A stretch of DNA of 64,000 nt. Source: Dromaius novaehollandiae (lineage: Eukaryota; Chordata; Aves; Casuariiformes; Dromaiidae). The notes under the pieces were generated by a model. That model was not told the DNA's origin. It worked only from the letters and a program-made list of their open reading frames with translations, and did not search any database. The first letter of the stretch is position 1, and every line of letters starts with the position of its first letter. The translations under genes were made by a program, and so were the position numbers. Location of the stretch: positions 106,932,387-106,996,386 of the forward strand of contig NC_088100.1 of NCBI RefSeq assembly GCF_036370855.1. Reading direction: 5' to 3'. Below are positions 53,001 to 64,000 of this stretch, one piece after another.

Positions 53001-56000
53001 GCACCACAACACGTCACTTAGGCACTTCCAAAACTCTGCCGGTCTCAGGCCAACGTTCATCTCACAAGCGAATGACCTTTGTGTCCTCTGCAAGACCAGC
53101 AAAGGAGCAGGTTTTGTGTCTGGTTGGTGCAAAATAAGTTGTCTCTTTTTCTGTACCCCAAGTCCCTTGTTAGCTCTTCTAAGAAGAAAATTGGTCCTAA
53201 AATCCATGAGGAGATTCTGCAGTTACCTGCACGCGGAGTACTTGGTGATTTTTTTTTTCCTTCAAGGAGCAGTAGAGACCTAAGGAACATGTAGATAATG
53301 GAGATTAAATTAAAAGAAGGTAATGGAGGAAATTTTCCCCTTCCTTGTTCCTATAGGAAATAGTGTCAGGCTGCCAGGCCTTTTTTGGAGTGTAAACTCC
53401 AGACTGAGCTCAGTGGTGCCCCTTCCTGACTCCTACGTCACCCATGAGGAGGGCTCAGGGCTCTGGGCTTGCTTAGCGTGGAGGAGGGAAGGCTTGGGGG
53501 GGGGGCGTCTCAGCAGCTTTTCGGCGTATAAGAAGGGGCTGCCAACACCACCGAGCCAGGCTCTTTTCCGAGCTGCACAGCAGGACAGCAAGAGACAATG
53601 GTCATAAATTGAAACTGGGGAGGTTCCAGCTGGATATAGGGGGAAAAAAAAATCCCTCGGATGACAATTAAGCACTGGAATGCCTGTGGATGGTATTTGG
53701 CCATAATGCAGGACTAACGAGAAAGATTATAAATAGCTTTCATACGGAGATATAAAAGACAGATATCCTCACCCTCCACCGTGCCCAGCTAGAACCACAG
53801 ACGCTAAGAATAAAGCTTTGCTTCTGGTGACATGGAGCAACTTGCAAAGCTGTCAGTGCAAACTGCATTAAGAGCAGTTTGGCCCTCTGTGAAGTTTCTG
53901 CTCCACTGAATGATGCTGGCTGAAAGGCAGTTGTCCTTTAGTGCCATCTCCTGGGAAAAATGCAGATTTCCAGCCATGTTCGCTGCGCTCATCGTTCTGC
54001 ATCTCCTCCTCCTGCAGGGATATCCTGCCCTCCCCGAGGCAGGCCCTCTAGTTTGTCAAGGCTGGTCGCTAGGAAGTTGGGTCCCAGCACTGTAACATAT
54101 CTCTGCATACCAGTGCTTTATGACCAGTTGACTCCCAAACCTCTGTGTCCTGTTTGCAACTGTTTCAAATGTAAAGATATACAAATATTGGTTTTGTTTT
54201 TTTCTTAAACATCTAAACATGCATTGTACTTTGGAGGGTCCCATCCTTCCCCTAAGTCGTCTCTCCTGAAATCTGTTTGTCCTTATGCTGCAGAGTGCAT
54301 TGCTCCTCAGTAAAATCTCTCCTTCTGCCCCTACCTGCCTTCCCAGATCACATGCAGCTCTACCCCGGACTATTCAAAATCCTAAAGCCGCCTGACTGAT
54401 ACTGTATTCATCTGGAGAACTGCAATTACAGAACGTGGAGAGGATTTGTAATGTAATTAGACTGTGTTTGTTAACACTGGACTGAACATTTGCTTGGAAC
54501 AACCATTGCACTATTGCCTTGGTGAATTCACAGACACCAAAGTCTAACATTTGACTGGAGGAAAAAGGCAAATTTCAGTTCATTTTCCTGTATGACTGGA
54601 CAGTGAACAAAGTAACCTGCCAGCCTGCCTAGCTTCCATGTATTTATGATTCCTTGTGTAGGAAAAGACTCACAAAACACACCCCCTTATCTTATTGCAC
54701 TGTCTCCCCTAAAAGACATCTATCATTAATGACCCTATTTTTAATTCTATCATCACCAATTATTTGCCTGGGATTTTCCCCTACATTAATTTCACTGAGC
54801 TCATTTCTAGTGCGTGGCTCACTCAACTCTGATTTCCTTGAAGACTATAAGAGGAAACAGCAACGCTTTTATCCTCCCATCCTCTCTATGGAGGAATCTT
54901 TTGAATTTATTGTTTATTCTGTGTTGGGAAGGAAGGATTTAATTTGTGTGTGTGTGTAATATAATGGTGTGTAATATAATTTTTATCACATCTCACTGAA
55001 ATCAATGAGACATGCTGGGAGATGAAGAAGATGGGGTGACTGCATACTCGGCAGTGTCATCCTCTCACCCTCTGCCTTCTGGGAATTATGAGAGAATTGC
55101 TGGAAAAATACCTGAAATGGCCCTGCTGTGGTCATTTAATTCCTGTTCCTTCACTGACACAAGATCAACCCACATTTAGCTCCACCCTGGCACCCTTTCA
55201 CCAAGCCTGTTATTAAGAGTCTCCAACAATGCTGACAAGACTAAACAAGACTAAAAACCTTTCCAGGCAATCACAGCCAGTGTTTTGCCATCTTTGTCCC
55301 AAGGAATTTTAATAATGTCCAAGCTAAATCTCCCCCTTAGAGCGGTATTTTACACCTTTCCAAACTACAGCAGTATCCACATATTTGAAGACCGGCAAAA
55401 TCCCCATTCAGTTGTCTTTTCTTTAGTTGAAACAACTAAAATTCTTTATATCTTTCCATGTGGATCACCTTTCTTAGACCTCTGACTGATCTGTGGCTAC
55501 AAAAGAAAGTCTAGAAGATTTGACTCCGGAAGAATTATCTCCAGTTTTACAGTGCATCTAAACACCGATATGTCATTACTTTTTCCGTAAAAATCTGTTG
55601 CATCTGAAAACTTGTCATATGGGTGCTTCTGAGCTGACAAATGCTTTATCAAGCTTACCGCCTGCTTTCCGAACTGAGAGAGCCCAGCCCCAGGTTGCCA
55701 TGGCTTTGACATTACAAATCCTCCATTTGGTCTGACGCATTTTAAGCAAATTCTGCCTGGAGCAAGGACCTGGCATGGAGAATTTCAGCACAAATGATTT
55801 GAAGTTCGAAAAAATTAAAAGCAATTGAAAACAAGGTCATTTCCTGGGAAATTCGGGTTTACTGTACCCACTCTGGCTACAGCAAATACAATTCTGTTAC
55901 ACTAGAGGCGGTGTTTGGTGTGTAACAAAAGCAGTAAATAGATTTTTTTCTGAAGGGCTTTATTCCCACTGTTTTATAGCAGAAGGAGTTAGTAACCCCT

Positions 56001-58887
56001 AGGTAAGCACAGATGTGCCTGATACGGAAGATAAAACAGAGCTGCTGGTTAAGCTGCTTACTGGAGGCTTTTTGAGCGGTGCCTGCAGTGTGGCTGAACA
56101 GACTGCTTTTCTCAAAGCCTGCTGTCTTAGACCCGAGACGTTAAGCCATGGCCATGTTCTTCACAGCCATTTCTAATTTTACATTCCTTGCATCACAGCA
56201 GGAGAGGAGAGACTATGCAGATGCTGCCGCCTTCTGTTATTCCTCCCTTCAGCTCCCACTTCAAGAAGAGTCAGGGCTGAACGTAATAGGCGCTTTTGGG
56301 AGCTGGGCTGAACAAAATTTCCTTGGGCTCCAGGTTGGCAGACTGAGGGAACAAAGGTTTCTTGTGCTTCTTGGGCTTACAGATAAATTTTTCTCTAAGT
56401 TAATATGCAATTGCTGGCACAGGCTAACTATTTCTAGATGTAGTTAATGGGTCCTTCAAACTGAAAGAAACCTTTTTTGTAAACCCTTGTGCTATCGTAG
56501 TGTATAACTAAGAAGTAGTTGTAGCTATTCGTAGCACCATCACACTGGATCAGTCTAAACTTCTCCGAATTCTCATGCTGACAAAGCATATACACTCCAG
56601 TCCCATTTTCTCTGGCACCCAGAAGAAGGGAAGCAAGCAATAGCGGAGCAAGCAATAGCTCATTCAAAATGATCTTCTCTGAGTCCAAATCCTGCCATCT
56701 TGATGCCGCTTAGGCTAAAGTTCAGAGAGTGAAAGCATTCTGCATTTTGTGACTTTCACAGTGGAGAATACTACCAGTGCTCAAGAAATCACAGAAGATA
56801 CCGACTCATTTTTGGCTTAAACTTATGAAAATAAATGGCAATTTTCATTAGGAATGCCTATGCTCTTTAGAAAAGTTGTGACCAGAATAAAAATGAATCT
56901 TTTTTTTTCATTTATTTCATTTGATTCACTGCTTTTAGTGCTAGATTCTAAAACCAACTTGTGTTGTCATGATTTTCCCTTTAGTACTTATGTTAATTTG
57001 TTTTGATTCATGCTTGCAAGCTCTGCTTATGGCGACAGTGCTTACTAATTAGACAGTCATTGTAGTTTTGTTGAACATTTGCTAATACATTAGACATCTG
57101 GTTCCCTTTATAGTGTTTTTCTGCTCCTGCGGGTGCAGTTGCAGATTAAAGATCTCTGTGTGAGCTTAATTAAATTACAAAATATTGACTCCTTGTTAAA
57201 TTAGAAGAATGATGGTTATCAAAGAGCATGCAAGTGTTCCAAGTTCGTGCAGCAGGGCTGCCTCAACTTTCACTTCTGCGGCAGAATTCACAAATTCTTC
57301 CAGAGTAATTATTTTTGCCTCAGTGGGCCTGGGACGCCAGACAATTTGCAGGCGGAGGTGAAAAGGGAAGGCTGGGATTTCAAAACAGACTCTGCTGTTT
57401 AGAGAGTGCGATTTCCTGCTAGAGTGGGGAGATCCACTGGTTATGGAGAACAGGGTATGTTACTGTGGTTTATGAGTGTGGCCCGTCAGCGTTGCAGTGT
57501 GAAGGCGTGTGGTGGGTTCAGGCTTGCTGTCAGGCAGCTGCTAGGGCTGCCAGGAGCAAGGAAACCCCGCGTGTGATGGGACTGGTCTTGCCTTCAATGA
57601 ATGCACTGCCCAGCGTGGTCTGACTAGCCTTTAGGAAAGAAAATCAAGGTAGTTTACAGCATTGTGGGGATGAGCCTGGGGAGGAGATACCCCCTTGAGT
57701 TTTCCCTGTATTGATCCCATCTCAAGTGTGCCTGCTCTGCTCCATTTCAAACTGGCAGTTCACTGGCAGTAGGAGCAGGAGGGAAAGCGGTACAGGTGAA
57801 CGGAGGAGGGAGCCTGCAGCTTTCAACACCGCATCCTCCCAGAGGGTCCTGGGGGGGCTCAGAGGGCCTCTACTGATGTTGAGGTTGGACAGTGAGTGAG
57901 CAGGATGGAAAGGACCAAACAGGAAGCAATCTTCAGAAGATCCCTGTGCCACAGATGCAAGACAGATAACTCCCAATTTACCCATCCAAACCCTTTAACT
58001 TAATCATCAAAGTCATGTAAGAAGTAAAGGGTTTCAGACGATCTGGAAGGTGAGCAGGAGGAAGCTCACCTTGCATACTTCACACACAAGTGCAACAGCA
58101 GCACGAGGCCCTGCTGGTCAATAGTTTAAACTCCAGAGTGAACTGGGCTTGTTGCAGGGGCAACTGTATGATAAACTGTAAGTCTATCATATATACAGAA
58201 CATGTGGCAGAGCCGTAGGCTGCCAAACCAACCTTGGCATGTCCAAATGGTACCTGAACTACCTTTACTCTTCCTGGGATCAGCCCTTTCTGATTAATGA
58301 GTGGCAAATGGTATATAACAGATTCATAAGATTCTTAATGTGACATGAAACAAAATAAAATGAGCTATTCATTACAGCAATAGCCTAATGGTATATTATC
58401 GAACACAAAAGACAAGCGGACTGCTCTAAGTTGCCCTGCTTATCCTTAGTGTTGTGGACTACTTGTAGAATTAGGAAGGTCTCAAAAACTACAAATGGCA
58501 TTAGGGCATGACCTAGTCAAACAGGAAAGTAGAGAATCAGAGTGCTAAGGGATTGCCATCACTTCTGCCCTTTCCCAAAGCTATTGTTAACAGAGACCTT
58601 TACCTGAAAATCAGTCAGCAAAATAAGTCTGTAAAATGAGAATAACAGGGAGGCATCACCTGAGATGGCCTAGAGGCCACTCAAGTAACACCAAGCATCC
58701 TGATGAGGAATGTAAATCTCACTCACTTTTGCACCAAGAAATGGTTATGCAGACTATTAGTATACCAGCACATCTGCCTGCCCAGCACCCTCCTACCTGA
58801 AAGAAGCAGGCAAAGACATGTTTAACAAAATCATGTTTCTTTCCTTTCTCCTCCTGTGCTCAGGAAGATGTGCATCTTTGACACTAT
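50081..58887. other. C1orf115-PFN3-like intergenic region
   Basis: 8.8 kb with no gene I can support. It contains a GC-rich block at about 52030-52380, an old CR1-type tail at about 55290-55500 and a short GT tract near 54943-54957. A small open frame ending GYSKDYLEKLRKIK at 50938-50980 is followed by a donor-like GTATAG but matches nothing known. Long noncoding transcripts are possible. Confidence 0.6.
55290..55500 (+). mobile_element. Ancient CR1-type LINE 3' tail
   Basis: Blocks follow the 3' region of old CR1/L3-like LINEs in order: AATTTTAATAATGTCCAAGC with TAAATCTCCCCCTTAG, then ATATTTGAAGACCGGCAAAA, then TCAGTTGTCTTTTCTTTAGT, then CATGTGGATCACCTTTCTTA with GACCTCTGA. These correspond to the remembered consensus order (taatgtccaacctaaatctccc, atatttgaagactg, cagtcttctctt, catgtttt...agacc). 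Very diverged, no coding part. Limits approximate. Confidence 0.6.
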
Positions 58888-59301
58888 CTATCTGCTGCAT
58901 GTTTTCATGCCCATAATCATTTCATGGACCTTCTTATTGAGGGCTCCTCCATGGACACCCCTCTTGCCCATGAGGAAGATCAGGGCTCTGGAGGTCCTGC
59001 CGATACAGATGGATCTGCTGTCTCCGCCTTTCGTTCTGGTATCCATCACATCATCTTCTTCTACCAGTAGGTTGTCACGAATCACACTGCACTTTTTACC
59101 AGCAATGGTGATGCCAGTTTGCAGGAACGCTTTCCTATCCTGGCCAGTGATCAAGCCCACTTCTTGAGGGGAGATGGCTGCGAGCAGCCCTCCTGGCTTG
59201 GATGCCCACACACACTTGTTGTCAGAGTGGCCCACAATAGCTACGTCTTCGACGTTCCTGTCCTTCAGGATGTAGTTAATGTAGTTCTTCCAGTCCCCCA
59301 T
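58888..59301 (-). CDS. PFN3: Profilin-3-like, intact single-exon gene
   Basis: 137 codons in one exon, the length of mammalian profilin-3, with no stop or frameshift. The sequence is clearly PFN3-type rather than PFN1, PFN2 or PFN4: it starts MGDWKNYI, then [55 protein letters not shown] and [17 protein letters not shown]. Trp4, Tyr7 and Trp32 of the polyproline-binding face are present, while the C-terminal His/Tyr pair of PFN1 is absent, as in human PFN3. Profilins bind monomeric actin, phosphoinositides and proline-rich ligands; PFN3 is testis-enriched in mammals. The single exon matches mammalian PFN3 (a retrogene-like structure), but the location beside MTARC differs from the human 5q35 site. 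It is head to head with the MTARC2-like gene, 646 bp between start codons. No poly(A) tail or target duplication is visible. Orthologue or separate retrocopy is unresolved. Confidence 0.88.
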   Translation of the reverse strand: MGDWKNYINYILKDRNVEDVAIVGHSDNKCVWASKPGGLLAAISPQEVGLITGQDRKAFLQTGITIAGKKCSVIRDNLLVEEDDVMDTRTKGGDSRSICIGRTSRALIFLMGKRGVHGGALNKKVHEMIMGMKTCSR

Positions 59302-59947
59302 CCCAGCCGGGCGGTCCAGATGCCTCTAAAATGCCCCACACTGAACTTCTCTGTCTCCTGGCTGCTGAGACTCAGCTCTTGGTGAACCAGTCCTAGAAGC
59401 TTCAATGTGAGCGTCTGACCGAGGATCCCAGCAATCCGAGCTGGGGACTCAGGAGAAATCAACAGACATGGCTCTTCCCTTGCTGGTCAAGAGAGATCTG
59501 TGCCTGGGAAGCAGTTGCCGACAGTTGCCAGGAGCTTCTCAGCGATTCCAGCAGCACTTGTCAGTACCCTGCACATTATGATGTCGCATTTGCCTTAAAG
59601 CGCGATAGCCCGCGAAGGGACTTTCTCCTGCCACAAAGTGACTCGCGCATGACTTTCCACCAGGGCCTCCAAACCACAGGGGAGCTTTTGCATGGGGCCT
59701 CACAAGCCTGGCAGCAGGCGGTTTGTGCAGACGGGTGCCGAGGCCAAGGCGCACAGGACCCACCAGCCCAACCGCAGGCGCTGAGCTTTACCTGCCACCG
59801 CGGGCCGCCTCGAAGCTCTCCGCGACGTGCGCGGGGGGGCGGCCGGGGCCGGGGCCGGGGCGGGCCGCGGCGGCGGGGGGCGGGCGGCCCCGCGGCCCGC
59901 CCCGCTCCGGCCCCCGGAGGCATCGCGCCGCGGCGGCCGCAGTCGCC
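59302..59947. promoter_or_regulatory. Possible bidirectional promoter, PFN3-like / MTARC2-like
   Basis: The 646 bp between the two divergent start codons. The half near PFN3 is of average GC. From about 59800 it becomes extremely CpG-rich, with GGGGCC-type direct repeats near 59839-59866 (Sp1-like, quadruplex-prone). No TATA box. The CpG island continues to about 60420 and most plainly serves MTARC. A shared role is inferred from geometry. Confidence 0.6.
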
Positions 59948-60207
59948 ATGAGCGCGGCGTGGGGGGCGCTGGGCCGCGGGCTGTGGGCGGCGGCGGCGGC
60001 GCTGGCGCTGGGCGCGCTGCTGGGCGCCTGGCGCTGGGGCGGCGGGCGGCGGCGGGGGGCGGCCGGGGGGGGCCGCGGCGGCCGCCGCGAGCGCGTGGGG
60101 ACGGTGTCGGGGCTCTTCGTGTACCCGGTGAAGTCGTGCCGCGGCGTGGCCGTGCCGCGGGCGCAGGTGACGCCGATGGGGCTGCGGAGCGGCGAGCTGC
60201 GGGACAG
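59948..60207 (+). CDS. MTARC2: MTARC2-like exon 1 (coding part)
   Basis: 86 codons plus two bases, start context GTCGCCATGA, donor GTACCG at 60208. Extreme GC content, within the CpG island. Ala- and Gly/Arg-rich N-terminus. Confidence 0.9.
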
Positions 60208-60608
60208 GTACCGGACGGGACGGGACGGGACGGCTCTGCCGGGGCCTCCCCCCCGCGTGCTGAGAAAGGGCAAAGTGGGAGGAAAACCGGATTTGTTAAA
60301 AAGGCGGCGGAAAGCAACACAGCACGGAGGCGGAGCGAGGCTGCGGGCGCTGCAGCGCGCTCCGCGCAAGTGGCCGCTACGCCGCCGCGCCCCGCGTGGC
60401 GTTGAGTGCGTTGCTCTGCCCTTGTGTGCCGCAGGTTCTGGCTGGTGACCAAGGAGGATGGACACATGGTTACGGCCCGGCAGGAGCCGCGGCTGGTCCT
60501 GGTTTCTGTCGGCTGTGAGAAGGGTTGCTTGACCTTAAATGCCCCAGCGATGGAGAAGCTGTGTTTCCCTGTAAATCTCTCCAGGAAAAATCCAGTGCGG
60601 AACTGCAG
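59948..60608 (+). CDS. MTARC2: MTARC2-like, mitochondrial amidoxime-reducing component (exons 1-2, partial)
   Basis: Molybdenum-cofactor enzyme of the outer mitochondrial membrane that reduces N-hydroxylated substrates with cytochrome b5 and its reductase. Two exons, 59948-60207 and 60435-60608, are joined inside an Arg codon. Exon 1 gives an N-terminal anchor (residues about 12-28, GLWAAAAALALGALLGAW), a basic Arg/Gly linker and the start of the MOSC N-terminal barrel with VGTVSGLFVYPVKSCRGV (Lys and Ser of this motif contact the cofactor) and MGLRSGELRDR. Exon 2 gives FWLVTKEDGHMVTARQEPRL. KEDGHMV and the closing NCR favour MTARC2 over MTARC1, as does the place next to C1orf115; birds may have one gene equally related to both. 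Exons 3 onward, including the Cys that ligates molybdenum, are beyond the window. The ATG at 59948 is the only in-frame ATG that precedes the anchor. Confidence 0.9.
60208..60434 (+). other. MTARC2: MTARC2-like intron 1
   Basis: Short 227-bp GC-rich intron from GTACCG to GTGCCGCAG. It remains open in two frames but has no protein similarity. Confidence 0.85.
60435..60608 (+). CDS. MTARC2: MTARC2-like exon 2
   Basis: 174-nt exon, phase 2 at both ends, with the conserved MVTARQEPRLVL block and ending Asn-Cys-Arg split by the intron. Donor GTACTG at 60609. Confidence 0.93.
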
Positions 60609-63600
60609 GTACTGAAGGGCAGAAAAGTGGAGGGGTTGGTCCCCTCCCTTCCTTCCCCCCCAGTGCTCTCTCTCATCTACATGCTTTATTTTTCAGGACT
60701 TTATGATGTTTAGCATTTTCTTATGCGAAAGTTGGAAGATGAAACTCTCTGTTGTATGTTATGCCAGAGGTCAGGATTCAGTATGATAATGTGAGGTCTA
60801 GTCTTAATCTGTTAAATTCCGATGAAAGCAAACCTTAGGAAAAGATAACACAGTATTCAAAGCTGATACGCTATATTTGTGCCAAATGAACTGTGATCTT
60901 CAGTTTTCATGCAGTGGCATGTTTACTCATTTGTGTTTGCTTTCTGTTTTTTCATTTTACCTTGCATCTGAAAATCTCAGTCATACATGCTGTGTTTCTT
61001 GGTCACAACTAATACATGCATCAGCATTTTCAGATGCACACTGGCCGTTGGTATTGGTGAGATATCAGGGCCTAGCTCCCCTCACCACCGACTGCAGACA
61101 CTTAGCCGAGGTGCCCACGTTAGTAGCTCGGTTGCCTGAAGCTCCTCTGTGGTCCTTGGAGAGAGATGGGCATTTCCAGAGAGCAAGTCGTTCCTGGTAG
61201 CCCCCCCCCTTGTATCTTGAGGGGACTTAAGGGGAACAGATGACAAACATAGGCATCTCAGCTATGTGCCTAGAATTATGTTGGATGAATTCAGGCCTAG
61301 TTTTTTTATTGAAATATTGAAATCCATGCTGAAAAGTGGCCAAGGGGAAACACAAAACATCTTTTCACTGTTAAATGCCAATTATAAATAAGACTATTCA
61401 GTAACTGTAAATGGTATTAGCCCATACAAGCATACTGATAAGTGTTTTTTCTCCTTTGGACAGCAAAAAAGGTTAATGTACCAGCTGCTATAATTAAAGC
61501 TAACAGTACTTGAAAGGAACTGCATTCATTAGCTCTTAGAATAGGTCTGTTGCTGTGGAAACCACTGATTAGCATAGCTCAGTATCTTTATTTACATAAG
61601 GCAGGTGCGAGTTACAAATGATAGCATTTATCATGGAGAAATAGGACAATCTTTTAAAAAATCTGTCTGGAATATATATACATTAGCCATTGATACACAC
61701 ACTTCAAAAACATGCACTGTGTTTTATATGTTATTTTTCTAAAATTCACTGTGCTATTAGAAAAAGATTTAAATAGGCTGAATGCATTTCAGTAATGAAA
61801 AACTATGTTGGACTTCTGAATTACAGATCTCAGTGCTTTGTTTTTCTCTTAATTTTTCTTCTTTTGCCTTAATAAACTATTGCCCTCTCTGGCTTTAAAA
61901 TTGCTAGATTTAGGAAATGTAGGTAAGCAAAGTTAGGTGTGTGTAAGCAGACTTCGAAAGTTGCCAAGTTTTCTGGTATACACCTGCTGCCATCGGATGT
62001 GGAAGCAGTAATGCCCATAGTTAAAAGTCGTCTAGTACTTTTCAGGTTGAGAGCCGTGTTTTGTGTGACTGCTGCACTTAAACAATTTGAATTGCCATTT
62101 GTCTGCTCAAGGCTGATTCTTTCTGATACGGTCAGCCATTCCCAAAAATGAGATTTGGGAACAGTACTATATTCAGGCAAATGAAGTCTTCACTTTTCCT
62201 TCCAGATTTTCGATTCCAGCTTGTGAGTGGGAGTAGCTATCCTGCAGCACAGTACAGTCTGTCTGCAAGGTCCTCTGCACAGACCGGTGCTTATTCTGCT
62301 GCTCAGGGTGCACAGTGCCTTCAGATTGGTGCTGGCTCGTGCCCAGTTGTTTCGAACTGAGGCAATGCAATAGCATTTGGGGCTGAAAAAGGCTGTGCAC
62401 ATATCTGTGCTTTAAAACCGGTAACTCCAGTTGCAGTTTTTACTTGGATATTAAAAAATCTGATGTTTGAGGGAGGCAAAGGTAGGACTAAAGTCACTGC
62501 ACATATGCTGCTGGAATATGTCAAGGCAAGCACTGAAAAATTACTGTAGCTTGTAGTGTTACATCTGCTGTCTAAAAGTAACAGAGTGAGAGTGCCACCC
62601 TGCTGTACTGGGGGGGGGGGGGGGGGGGGGCTCAGAGCTGTTTGAATTAGGTAGTGGCTAACTCTTAATGCACTGACTCCCAGCAAGTCCCCTGAAAGAA
62701 GCAGGAGCTGAAGGTTTTGACCATTGATTTGTGTATGGGTTGTATGATTAGACCTAGACTGCTAAGAATGAGCCCGTATTATGAGGACTACTTGTTGTGC
62801 CTTGAACAACTCATCAGAAGTGATGACTTAATTGTGAAAGGCTTGACCAGAGAATTTGCCTGTGGCTTTTAAGTCTGATAAGCTGTATTTTTGAAAAAAT
62901 GATTTTTTAGTGATAGCAGACAACAACAAAAAACCTCTCCCATTCTCTAAGCTTGGGGGCAGAGATACAGTTCTGAGTAGGTGTAAGGTGTCAGAGCAGA
63001 CGTGGCAGGGAAGGAAGACTGAGGCACTGGTGAGGGATAGGACTGTTTTACACATGCGGCGCTGAGAGTTTCTCATGGCCGTCAGAGCCCTCTGTGGAGC
63101 CTGGTGCACAGCTTTTCCAGCTGAGCAGGGGACACAGCCATTTGCAGTGACTGGGGTGCACCTGCACACAAATAAACCCAGGGGCTACCTGAAATGCCTG
63201 TGTATGTGTGTAAAGCAAGCAGTGAAGTGAATGAATCTCTCTGGCATCATTAGCCTGCTGCTGGCCATGATTCCCGGGAGCCCCTTGGCCTGCCAGTGTG
63301 AGGAGGGCAGGCCTGTGACATGTTCGGGGAGGGGAGCAGGCCACCGGCTGGATGTTGCTGCCAGCACCACAGTAATTCATCTCTGCCTCAGATGAGGAGG
63401 GCCTCTGGGAGCCGGGCACAGGCTGCCTGAATTGCCTGGGCATCTATATGCTTTAAGCTGTGCGGTGTATGGGTACAGAAGTAGAGGAAACTGCAGTGCA
63501 TTTGGGTCAAAATCAGTATTTTGAGGACAGTAACAAAACTATTCGTGACTAGTGTTGAAGTTTATTAGAAAGCTGAGTGGAGGTTTATTTTTCCTGCCAA

Positions 63601-64000
63601 AATTGTTATTTGCGTAAACTTGTTTATTTTCTGCTGCCAGTGGCTTTTTATGCCCCATGGACTTTGCTTCCATTGTAAATCTTTAACCGCTCTTAGTATG
63701 TAGAACAGCTCAAACCCTACGTTTTGGCATTGCTTATTGGTGTCAGTACTTGTCACTCGATCCCACTGGGGTGTTGTGCCAGAGGTTTTAGGGAAAGTCA
63801 GTGCATATCCTTTTTTATTGCTGTTGTTTTTAACTTAGGTTTGTCTGGTGAAAAAAACCTTTCAGATTTTGGAAAACAGCTGTTTTGGAGAGGAAATGTC
63901 TTGCTGAGACCATTGGTCGGATGGTTCAGGTTTGCACTGCACTTTCTGCTCAGCCTTCTGAGCTGAGAAACTGCTTCTCAAGTGGTTGAGACTCAAGGTG
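60609..64000 (+). other. MTARC2: MTARC2-like intron 2 (to window end)
   Basis: At least 3.4 kb. I searched by eye for the next exon (GRDCG-type motif) and did not find it, so it should lie to the right. Contains a 21-base G run at 62610-62630. Otherwise unrecognised. Confidence 0.75.
62610..62630. repeat. Poly(G) run, 21 bases
   Basis: Uninterrupted G tract in MTARC2-like intron 2. Strong G-quadruplex potential and a common point of assembly error. Confidence 0.9.

Noticed and set aside
56148-56447. 99-codon + strand frame in the intergenic region
   Set aside because: No homology recognised and no supporting signals. Likely chance.
59576-60467. Long minus-strand frames over the MTARC CpG island
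   Set aside because: Shadows of the GC-rich first exon; Pro/Arg/Ala-rich with no similarity.

Overview
The window looks like avian genomic DNA (a bird is most likely; another sauropsid is possible). It carries an ordered block matching human 1q41: MARK1, C1orf115 (RDD1) and a mitochondrial amidoxime-reducing component gene (MTARC2-like), all on the + strand. Evidence for a bird is inferential: compact vertebrate introns, GC-poor noncoding DNA with sharp CpG islands at promoters, and old CR1-type LINE tails as the only LINE remnants recognised.

Layout. Positions 1-41380 hold MARK1 from intron 1 through the stop codon; exon 1 lies upstream of the window. Seventeen coding exons (2 to 18) were placed by splice sites, phase continuity and match to the MARK1 protein as remembered. 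They encode 777 residues, which with a 17-residue exon 1 gives about 794. A long AU-rich 3'UTR follows to roughly 43.1 kb. Positions 46180-50100 hold the two-exon C1orf115 gene with a strong CpG-island promoter. Positions 50.1-58.9 kb are intergenic with one old CR1 tail. Positions 58888-59301 (minus) hold an intact, intronless 137-codon profilin-3-like gene. It is head to head with the MTARC2-like gene, whose first two coding exons (59948-60207 and 60435-60608) start in a second CpG island; the rest of that gene lies beyond the right edge.

The most notable observations are the intact PFN3-like gene in the MARK1-C1orf115-MTARC neighbourhood, a candidate alternative last exon of MARK1 in intron 16 that would drop the KA1 domain, several in-frame splice choices in the MARK1 spacer (tandem donors at exon 12, a NAGNAG acceptor at exon 16, a 45-nt exon 17), a hAT-type element with matching terminal repeats, two ancient CR1/L3-like tails, a perfect 102-bp tandem duplication in intron 7 and a long imperfect hairpin in intron 9. 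I saw no tRNA, rRNA, CRISPR or bacterial-type feature, and no clear retroviral element. Human protein comparisons are from memory; no database search was run.
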